This document shows positions 1-5,007 of a stretch of DNA of 5,258 nucleotides, piece after piece (position 1 is the stretch's first letter; the number at the start of each line of letters is the position of its first letter). The DNA comes from a bacterium (GTDB taxonomy: Bacteria > Desulfobacterota > GWC2-55-46): NCBI GenBank assembly GCA_027310325.1, contig DAIDBB010000100.1, forward strand, positions 1 through 5,258, in the 5' to 3' direction. The translations under genes were made by a program, and so were the position numbers. Under the pieces are notes generated by a model. That model was not told where the DNA came from. It made no database searches and saw nothing but the letters and a program-made list of their open reading frames with translations.

Positions 1-1
1 T

Positions 2-64
2 CCTTATCCCGGGCCGTACCCGTACCGCTATCCCTATCCGTTCCCGTACCCTTATCCTTACTGA
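2..64 (+). CDS. C-terminal end of a Pro/Tyr-rich protein (partial)
   Basis: Only the last 20 codons and the TGA stop (62-64) are present; the gene begins upstream of the window. The visible tail is almost pure Pro-aromatic dipeptides (PYP-G-PYPYRYPYPF-PYPYPY), encoded by imperfect tandem hexamers of the type CCN-TAY, so it probably grew by slippage. Such PY-rich tails are known on secreted or outer-membrane proteins, including some Slp-like outer-membrane lipoproteins, but 20 residues of low-complexity sequence cannot identify the family. A strong hairpin terminator 25 nt downstream of the stop supports this as a genuine gene end. The neighbouring gene on the other side of the terminator is convergent. 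Confidence 0.6.
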   Translation, partial: PYPGPYPYRYPYPFPYPYPY

Positions 65-89
65 TAAGGGATATATAAAGAGACCTTAT

Positions 90-116
90 AAAGAGGGCGC
101 TAAAACGCCCTCTTTT
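90..116 (+). terminator. Intrinsic terminator, probably bidirectional
   Basis: A perfect 10-bp stem pairs AAAGAGGGCG (90-99) with CGCCCTCTTT (106-115) around the 6-nt loop CTAAAA, and is followed by T and then CATTT. It lies between two convergent genes: the PY-tail gene ending at 64 (+) and the small protein ending at 139 (-). The A/T ends of the stem supply a short U tract in either direction, so it can serve both. Confidence 0.88.
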
Positions 117-138
117 CATTTCAGGCTTCGATATCCGG

Positions 139-279
139 CTATTTCGTGCCGCAGCCGTCCTTGACCCCCTTTAAGTACATCATGTAATCGTCGTAGTAAT
201 CGTCCATGAGGTCATTAAGGTCCTGGCTTTCAGGATCGGCTATGCCTTTTTTCAACTTGAGGTATTCTATGAAGGTCAT
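139..279 (-). CDS. Small acidic Tyr-rich protein, 46 aa, unknown function
   Basis: I do not recognise this family. The ORF is ATG (279-277) to TAG (141-139), 46 residues, starting MTFIEYLKLKKG and ending KGVKDGCGTK. The centre is very acidic and aromatic (DLMDDYYDDYMMY, about residues 23-35), with Lys clusters on both sides and one Cys near the end. There is no signal peptide or membrane segment, so it is probably cytosolic. Strong support for translation is a GGAGG (289-285) placed 5 nt before the ATG. The stop lies 23 nt from a terminator. The gene runs in the same direction as queC, 182 bases downstream of it, but a repeat element separates them, so co-transcription is uncertain. Protein-coding status is likely; function is unknown. 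Confidence 0.72.
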   Translation of the reverse strand: MTFIEYLKLKKGIADPESQDLNDLMDDYYDDYMMYLKGVKDGCGTK

Positions 280-284
280 TCAAG

Positions 285-289
285 CCTCC
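285..289 (-). promoter_or_regulatory. Ribosome binding site of the 46-aa protein
   Basis: The minus strand reads GGAGG-CTTGA-ATG, a full Shine-Dalgarno core with a 5-nt spacer. It is the main reason to accept this short ORF as a gene. Confidence 0.75.
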
Positions 290-298
290 GTTATATGG

Positions 299-462
299 GT
301 TCCCCTCTTTCTTAAAGAGGGGACAGGGGAGATTTTTAAGGATGTCCTCGGAGTCGCCGCGGCTGCGCGGGAAAAGGACCGCCGGAGACACGGAGGCTCT
401 CGAAACCGTCGAAAAAGCGATCTGTAATCCCCCTTTTCCCCCCTTTAGAAAAAGGGGAGATT
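299..462. repeat. Composite of two inverted palindromic intergenic repeats
   Basis: The left unit (about 301-337) has a perfect 10-bp hairpin, TCCCCTCTTT (301-310)/AAAGAGGGGA (314-323) with loop CTT, followed by CAGGGGAGATTTTT. The right unit (about 426-460) is the same unit in reverse: AATCCCCCTTTT, then a 7-bp hairpin CCCCTTT (440-446)/AAAGGGG (451-457). The reverse complement of the right unit lines up with the left unit over about 37 bases. About 90 bases of unrelated sequence lie between them. This family is common between genes in Desulfobacterota, Nitrospirota and some cyanobacteria, and it gives the spurious peptide signature PLFLKGGKGG. The arrangement looks like a non-autonomous, MITE-like element or a REP doublet. 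I saw no target-site duplication. It fills the whole gap between queC and the 46-aa gene. Confidence 0.75.
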
Positions 463-1151
463 CACGCTTTCGCCTCTTTTTTCCTGTATGGTATCGGGTC
501 AACGACCCCGGCCTCCCTGAACCCCCGGAGCCTCAAGAGGCACGAGTCGCATTGCCCGCAAGCTTCCTGCGAGTCCTTGTAGCATGACCAGGTAAGACCC
601 AGGGGCGCCCCCAGCTCAACGCCTTTTTTGACTATCGCGGATTTCCTCATATGGATAAGCGGGGTCTTTATCCTTATGCCCGTGCCGGGCCTTGTCCCCA
701 GCTCAGCCGCCTTCTCGAAGCTCTTGAAGAACTCCTCCCTGCAGTCCGGGTATCCGGAGCTGTCCTCCTCGACGGCCCCTATATAGACCTCCCTCGCCCC
801 TATGACCTCGGCCCACGAGACCGCTATGGAAAGGAGATGTGCGTTCCTGAAAGGCACGTACGTAACTGGTATATCCTTCCGGGAAAGGTCCGCCTCCGGG
901 ACCTCTATTGATTCGTCCGTCAGGGCCGAGCCGCCTATCTCCTTCAGATGGCTTATGTCGGCTATGAGCCGCTTTTTTACACCGTAGAAGTCGGCGATGG
1001 CGTTAAAGGCCTTTAGCTCCCGCGCCTCGGTCCTCTGGCCGTAATTCACATGGAGGAAGGCGCACTCCATACCCCCGGCCTCCTTCAAGGCGATAGCCGC
1101 GGCAACGGCGCTGTCCAGTCCGCCGCTTAATAGTACAACGGCCTTAACCAT
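462..1151 (-). CDS. queC: 7-cyano-7-deazaguanine (preQ0) synthase QueC
   Basis: QueC converts 7-carboxy-7-deazaguanine to preQ0 using ATP and ammonia, in the cytosolic pathway to tRNA queuosine. The N-terminus carries the PP-loop ATP-pyrophosphatase motif SGGLDS (residues 9-14) after a hydrophobic strand. Family motifs follow: HVNYGQR (34-40), YVPFRN (98-103) and GYPDCR (133-138). The zinc site near the C-terminus is Cys190, Cys198, Cys201 and Cys204 (C-x7-C-x2-C-x2-C). At 229 aa the length is normal. I chose ATG 1151 because it places the PP-loop at the usual distance from the start; an in-frame TTG at 1190 would add 13 residues untypical of the family. Neither start has a clear Shine-Dalgarno. 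The stop codon abuts the right-hand intergenic repeat. No other queuosine gene and no recognisable preQ1 riboswitch is visible nearby. Confidence 0.96.
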   Translation of the reverse strand: MVKAVVLLSGGLDSAVAAAIALKEAGGMECAFLHVNYGQRTEARELKAFNAIADFYGVKKRLIADISHLKEIGGSALTDESIEVPEADLSRKDIPVTYVPFRNAHLLSIAVSWAEVIGAREVYIGAVEEDSSGYPDCREEFFKSFEKAAELGTRPGTGIRIKTPLIHMRKSAIVKKGVELGAPLGLTWSCYKDSQEACGQCDSCLLRLRGFREAGVVDPIPYRKKEAKA

Positions 1152-1324
1152 CAGTTGATTAAAACATATAGGCCGGGTTCCATCAACCAAAAAAAATCAA
1201 AAAGTGCTGATATAGCGTCCAGTTTAACTCAAGCGGCGAGCGAGGAGGATTGAGGCCCCGGTGAGCCGAACCCGATACCCGAAAAAGCCCGGCAGCAGAG
1301 AGCCGATGTAATCTTCGCCGCGAT

Positions 1325-2908
1325 TCATCCGAAGATATTGACGACTATCTTCTTTATTACCTCCTCCAGCGGGCCTTCCGTCGAAAGCTTCAAGTAAGGT
1401 TTTATATCCGGAGGCATCTGCTCGAAGGATTTTTTCTGCTTGAGATATATCTCCCAGTCCGCGTCGGATACCGCGCCTTCTTCCGATGCCCTCTTCATGA
1501 GACGGCCCCTTACGGCCTCGTCGCCGGCGACGCACTCTATCGCATAAAACTCAGCGTCCCTGCCGAGGGCCTTGACGGCCGACCTTACATCGTAAAGGTA
1601 TCTTACGTCCGAAAACGTCGCGTCAAGGACGACCGAGCGGCCGGACTTGAGAAGACCAACACCCCTTTCGATAAGGGCATGGTAAGTCTTCCCGGTAAAT
1701 TCCTTTGTATAGATGCCTTCGCCGAAGCCGGCGGGCCTATGCTCCGTAGCCGGGACCCCGGCAAGCTCTTTCCTGACGGCATCCGATGATACGCGCACCA
1801 TGCAGAGCCTGTCGGCCAGGGCCTTTGCGACCGCTGTCTTTCCAGTCCCGGATAGCCCCCTTACGACTATCATAAGGGGCCTGAACCCGCTCACCCCGGC
1901 CTCGCCATACCCGGCGTATAGCCCTGCGAGGTGGAAGTGGTGACAGGCGTTTATGAACGCAAGGCGCTTCTCCGTGCCCGTCACCTCCTCCTCGCGATAT
2001 TTGAAGCCTTCGACCTTTCCCCTCACGTAGGCGCGGTAGCATTTGTAGAAGTCCAGGAGCTCCCTGCCGCCCGCGTCATTCGCGGCGGTGAAGTACTCGG
2101 AGTCGAGCACGCGCGCGAGGTCGTTCCTGTTATGAAAGTCGAGGTCCATCGACAGGAAGGCAATGTCCGCGACGATGTCCGAGAACCTGAACCTCTCGTT
2201 AAACTCTATGCAGTCGAAGATCTCAACGCGGTCCGTTATGGAGACGTTCTCGCAGTGAAGGTCCCCGTGGCAGTCCCTTATGAACCCTTCACGGACCCGT
2301 TTTTCGAAGAGCGCTCCGTTCGCCCTTATGAAATCCCAGGTATAGTCCCTTATCTTCGTAAAGAGCCGACCCGGGAGCAATTCGCCCACGAAGCCCCGGG
2401 TCTGCTCGAAGTTTTCATCCGTGTTCTGCCTTATTATATCGACGGAGCCGAACCCGGATATGCGCTCGTCCGTAAGGGCGCTGCCGTGGAAAGAGGCGAT
2501 GCTGCGGGCCACGTTTTTTATCATCTCCGGCGTGGCCGCCTCCCTTTTAAGCATGTTGTCGAGGAGCTTTTCTTCAGGTATCCTCTTCATCTTGACGGCG
2601 TACTCCACGGCCTCTCCCGTTCCTCCGACGGCGTAGCCTCCGGCTTTCCTCGTTATCTTCTCCACGCCGAGGTAAATATCGGGGGCGAGGCGCCTGTTCA
2701 GCCTCACCTCCTCCTCGCAGTAATGTTTCCTTTTTTCGAGGGTAGTAAAATCGAGGAAACCGAAGTCAACGGGCTTTTTTATCTTGTAGACGAGGTCCGG
2801 GGTAAAGAGGAGATACGAGACATGGGTCTGGCGGAGGACTACTTCCCGCGGCAGGTCCGGGTAAGCGCCCGGATCGAGAAGCGCTTCTATAAGCCCAGGA
2901 AGGGCCAT
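1325..2908 (-). CDS. Fused APH-like kinase and P-loop (AAA_33-type) kinase
   Basis: A 527-aa two-domain protein of the family annotated as 'bifunctional aminoglycoside phosphotransferase/ATP-binding protein' (COG2187 + COG0645 type). The N-terminal half is an APH-like kinase: probable ATP-binding lysines in YKIKKPVDFG (about 41-50), catalytic-loop motif HGDLHCEN (214-221) and metal-binding segment FDCIEFNERF (231-240). The C-terminal half is a P-loop kinase: Walker A GLSGTGKT (351-358) and a Walker B-like VVLDATF (426-432). Both catalytic sites look intact. Despite the name, antibiotic resistance is not implied; the substrate is unknown. I chose ATG 2908 because AAGGAG (2922-2917) precedes it by 8 nt; a TTG at 2938 would add 10 residues with no such site. 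It follows hpt by 94 nt on the same strand, possibly co-transcribed. It probably acts in the cytosol, as no signal peptide or membrane segment is seen. Confidence 0.9.
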   Translation of the reverse strand: MALPGLIEALLDPGAYPDLPREVVLRQTHVSYLLFTPDLVYKIKKPVDFGFLDFTTLEKRKHYCEEEVRLNRRLAPDIYLGVEKITRKAGGYAVGGTGEAVEYAVKMKRIPEEKLLDNMLKREAATPEMIKNVARSIASFHGSALTDERISGFGSVDIIRQNTDENFEQTRGFVGELLPGRLFTKIRDYTWDFIRANGALFEKRVREGFIRDCHGDLHCENVSITDRVEIFDCIEFNERFRFSDIVADIAFLSMDLDFHNRNDLARVLDSEYFTAANDAGGRELLDFYKCYRAYVRGKVEGFKYREEEVTGTEKRLAFINACHHFHLAGLYAGYGEAGVSGFRPLMIVVRGLSGTGKTAVAKALADRLCMVRVSSDAVRKELAGVPATEHRPAGFGEGIYTKEFTGKTYHALIERGVGLLKSGRSVVLDATFSDVRYLYDVRSAVKALGRDAEFYAIECVAGDEAVRGRLMKRASEEGAVSDADWEIYLKQKKSFEQMPPDIKPYLKLSTEGPLEEVIKKIVVNIFG

Positions 2909-2916
2909 CTCAAGGA

Positions 2917-2939
2917 CTCCTTTGAGAAAAATTCTCAAA
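2917..2939 (-). promoter_or_regulatory. Shine-Dalgarno of the kinase gene with an overlapping palindrome
   Basis: AAGGAG (2922-2917) lies 8 nt before ATG 2908 and decides that start. Overlapping it is a perfect inverted repeat, TTTGAGAA (2921-2928), 3-nt centre, TTCTCAAA (2932-2939). In the mRNA it would form an 8-bp, A/U-rich hairpin whose last bases are the first bases of the Shine-Dalgarno. It could be an operator or a weak translational switch; neither is shown. Confidence 0.55.
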
Positions 2940-3002
2940 CTCGTTCTTTAATCCTTGGAACCCCCTTGCGTACGTTTAAGTCTATCACAAAAAAAAATCG
3001 GG

Positions 3003-3524
3003 CTACTCGCCTGAAACGATGACGTAGATGCCCGGAAGCCCGCTGTAGCGTTCCCTGTAGTCCATCCCGTAGCCCACGACAAAGCCCTTTTCTATGCGCG
3101 CCCCGACGTAATCGACCGTGAGCCCCTTTGCGCCGCCTTCCCTTAGAAGGAGCGCGCAGAGCCTTATCGATGAAGCCCCTTTCGCGTTAAGGTGCCCGAT
3201 GAGCTTCTGGACGGTCAAGCCGCTGTCGATTATCCCGTCCACTATCACGACGTCCCTCCCGTTTATGTCCGAGAGGACGTCCTTTTTTATGACGACCTCC
3301 GGGGACCGGCTCTTCCCCTGGTAGCTCGCAGCCTGCACGAAGTCGACCTCGAAGTCGGCCCTTATGGCCCGCATGAGGTCGGAAAAGAACATGAACGCCC
3401 CTTTGAGGACGCATACGAATACCGGGTTCTTTCCCGCATAGTCCTTGCGGAGTTCCCTTGCGAGCCGTCTTACGGCGGCGCGGATATCTTCCGGTGGGAT
3501 CAAGAGTTTAAGGGCTTCTGACAT
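3003..3524 (-). CDS. hpt: Hypoxanthine phosphoribosyltransferase
   Basis: A purine-salvage enzyme that joins hypoxanthine (and usually guanine) to PRPP, giving IMP or GMP and pyrophosphate, in the cytosol. The 173-aa length is typical. Visible motifs are LKGAFMF (40-46, the LKG loop), the PRPP-binding motif VVIVDGIIDSGLT (92-104), and the C-terminal base/Mg region FVVGYGMDYRERYSGLP (148-164). One oddity: the usual E-D acidic pair of the PRPP motif (E133-D134 in human HPRT) reads D96-G97 here, while the catalytic Asp (human D137) is kept as D100. ATG 3524 gives a family-typical N-terminus, but no Shine-Dalgarno is visible. A consensus-like promoter lies just upstream, leaving a leader of about 16 nt. 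It is divergent from the zinc-ribbon gene and upstream of the kinase gene. Confidence 0.94.
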   Translation of the reverse strand: MSEALKLLIPPEDIRAAVRRLARELRKDYAGKNPVFVCVLKGAFMFFSDLMRAIRADFEVDFVQAASYQGKSRSPEVVIKKDVLSDINGRDVVIVDGIIDSGLTVQKLIGHLNAKGASSIRLCALLLREGGAKGLTVDYVGARIEKGFVVGYGMDYRERYSGLPGIYVIVSGE

Positions 3525-3546
3525 TGTGGTCGGGATTTTTGTTTAG

Positions 3547-3575
3547 AGTCTAATATATACGCGGGCCCTTGTCAA
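3547..3575 (-). promoter_or_regulatory. Sigma-70-like promoter of hpt
   Basis: On the minus strand, a perfect -35 TTGACA (3575-3570), a 17-bp spacer and a -10 TAGACT (3552-3547, 4 of 6 consensus). Transcription would start near 3540, giving an approximately 16-nt leader before ATG 3524. Confidence 0.7.
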
Positions 3576-3582
3576 ATGAGGC

Positions 3583-3597
3583 TTTCAAGTCTTGAAA
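3583..3597. promoter_or_regulatory. Perfect palindrome between the divergent promoters (operator candidate)
   Basis: TTTCAAG (3583-3589), T, CTTGAAA (3591-3597): perfect 7-bp arms around one base. It lies 7 bp upstream of the hpt -35 and fully covers the -35 TTGAAA of the plus-strand promoter, the position expected for an operator. No regulator gene is in the window. Confidence 0.45.
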
Positions 3598-3620
3598 TAG
3601 GCATCTCCTTGTGCTACAAA
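3592..3620 (+). promoter_or_regulatory. Sigma-70-like promoter of the zinc-ribbon gene
   Basis: -35 TTGAAA (3592-3597), exactly 17 bp spacer, -10 TACAAA (3615-3620). The predicted start near 3627 gives a leader of about 65 nt before ATG 3692. It is back-to-back with the hpt promoter. Confidence 0.6.
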
Positions 3621-3691
3621 TATTGTTACGGCTTTTATACGCGTTTTTTGAACTGTCCATCACCCTTTTGCCTTTTCAGGATTTTATATAG

Positions 3692-4962
3692 ATGATCATA
3701 CAGTGCGATAAGTGCGCCACCCGTTTCCGCCTCGACGATTCGAGGGTCACGGGCCAGGGGGTCAGGGTAAGGTGCACAAAGTGTCAGAACGTTTTCCTCG
3801 TCACACCGCCGGCCCCGCCGCCCCCTCCGGTCGAAGAGGCCCATATCGAGGATGTCGCGGAAAAGGGGAAGGCCCCGGCCTCCAGCCGTCCTCAGACAAA
3901 AAAGAGGACAGGCCCGCGGAGGCAAAACCAAGGCCCGCGGCCAAAAAGGCGCCAGATAACGAGACGCTCAGGTTCGACTTCGAAAAGCCCCCGGAAAAAA
4001 ACCCTGAAGAAAAGCGCATTGACGCCGCCGGTATCAATGACGAAAAAAGCGCCGCCCCCGACTCCTTTGCAACTGACTTCAAGGCCCCTGAAAAGGTATC
4101 GACTCCGGATCCCGGCGCGCCAACTTCCGGACGGAAGAGCCATTTCGAGGACATCGATTTCGGTTTCGGCAACGACGCGGATAAAGCCGCAGGGCCGGCC
4201 CCGGAGGACCGTGCCGGGGACACCGGAGGTTGGGATATAGGGACAGGCGAAGATGGTATCAATGAAAAACCCTTTGAGCATAAATTGGATTTGCCGCCGG
4301 TCCCGGCCGCGCCCGCCAGGGGCGCTGAAGGCGTTATGGCCCCGGCCCTCAACTCAAAAGAGGATAAGCCGGCCGGAAAGTTCGACGACATACTCTCTTC
4401 TATTTCGGAGGAAGGCGCTGGGCCCGGCAAAAACGCAGCAGTGCCGGCCCCACCGCCGCCACCGGCAAAACGGTCCGGCGTAAAGTACTACGTCATCGCC
4501 GGTGCCATAGCACTTGCCGCCGCCGCTCTTTATTTTAGGGGCGGCGTAAGCATGATCACCGGGAAATTCCTTGCCCGCTCTTCCGCCGCACAGCATGATG
4601 AGCCGGTAAGGATCGACACGGTCAAGGGCTATTTTGTCGACAACAGGAACATCGGCCGGGTATTCGTCATAGAGGCCTGGATAAAGAACCTCTCCGACTC
4701 GCCACAGGACATAAAGGAGATAAGCGGGGTCCTTTACACCAACAGAGGAGAAAAGATAAAGGTCCAGCCGGTCTCCCCCGGAAGGGTCATCTCGCTTGAA
4801 GACATAAAGAACCTCTCGAGAGAGGACATCCTCAGGCAGTACAGGGACGTGTCCGGCGGCACGGTCCCGCCGAAGGGCGCGGTGCCTGTCACCATCGTAT
4901 TTATCGATATCCCCAAAGGCATGGCCGAGTACGGAATAGATATCGTGCGCAATCACTCTTGA
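3692..4962 (+). CDS. MJ0042 zinc-ribbon/DUF3426-type membrane protein, joined by a -1 frameshift
   Basis: The full product, about 423 aa, is read as 3692-3904 in one frame and 3904-4962 in the -1 frame. The zinc ribbon is at residues 1-35, with Cys5, Cys8, Cys28 and Cys31 (CxxC-x19-CxxC), as in MJ0042-type fingers. A disordered Pro/Glu/Lys linker with two proline runs follows (about 40-260). One membrane helix comes next (about 264-282, VIAGAIALAAAALYF), then a C-terminal DUF3426-like beta domain (about 307-421). The expected topology is an N-terminal finger in the cytosol and a C-terminal domain outside the membrane. ATG 3692 sits 10 nt after AGGA, a weak site. Without the shift, the first frame gives a 182-aa protein stopping at 4240 with a very basic tail; the second frame lacks the finger. 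It may be programmed frameshifting, a recent frameshift mutation, or a sequencing error in an A run. The function of this family is unknown. Confidence 0.82.
3898..3942 (+). promoter_or_regulatory. Candidate -1 frameshift signal: slippery heptamer plus stem-loop
   Basis: A AAA AAG (3898-3904) is in the zero-frame phase (codons ACA AAA AAG). Slipping back one base continues as GAG GAC AGG in the frame of the membrane domain. Six bases downstream, GGCCCGCGG (3911-3919) pairs with CCGCGGCC (3935-3942): 8 bp with one bulged C and a 15-nt loop. Heptamer, phase and spacing match the dnaX-type arrangement. The purine-rich AAGGGGAAGG at 3863-3872 is 25 nt upstream, farther than the stimulatory Shine-Dalgarno in dnaX. 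Confidence 0.6.
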
Positions 4963-5007
4963 CCGCTCTTCCCTTTCGAGGCGCTTTTTCGCCGCCCCTG
5001 ACCTCAT

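Noticed and set aside
290..300. TATAAC as a -10 box for the 46-aa gene
   Set aside because: It lies so close to the ATG that the transcript would lose the Shine-Dalgarno, and no -35 fits.
230..587. Several 80-90 codon ORFs over the repeat region (both strands)
   Set aside because: Their peptides carry the PLFLKGGKGG-type signature of translated intergenic repeats and overlap the repeat hairpins, the small gene or queC.
1189..1216. T-rich tracts after GCTATATCAGC on the minus strand as a terminator for the kinase
   Set aside because: The stem is only 3 bp. The tract may instead belong to the queC upstream region.
1152..1324. Searched for a tRNA, preQ1 riboswitch or other RNA gene in the gap between queC and the kinase
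   Set aside because: There is no cloverleaf and no recognisable preQ1 aptamer. Apart from the 34-codon ORF and a weak TATATG box, nothing was seen.
2989..3018. Possible hpt terminator: nine T after a small stem at the stop codon (minus strand)
   Set aside because: The T tract is good, but the stem is only 3 bp (GGC/GCC) with a mismatch above the flank. It is too weak to call, and read-through into the kinase is equally likely.
1931..3022. A 363-codon plus-strand ORF across the kinase gene
   Set aside because: It is antisense to a well-supported two-domain kinase with intact motifs on the minus strand. Its translation shows no domain, and long open antisense frames are common in GC-rich genes.
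3995..4001. Second slippery-looking run A AAA AAC in the membrane-domain frame
   Set aside because: The reading frame stays authentic before and after it, so nothing indicates it is used.
3801..4430. A 209-codon minus-strand ORF opposite the zinc-ribbon protein
   Set aside because: It is a low-complexity Ser/Gly/Pro/Ala shadow of the linker on the opposite strand, with no domain.
4978..4995. Hairpin GGCG-CTTTTT-CGCC between the last two plus-strand genes
   Set aside because: It has only a 4-bp stem and its T run is in the loop, not after the stem; it is not a terminator.
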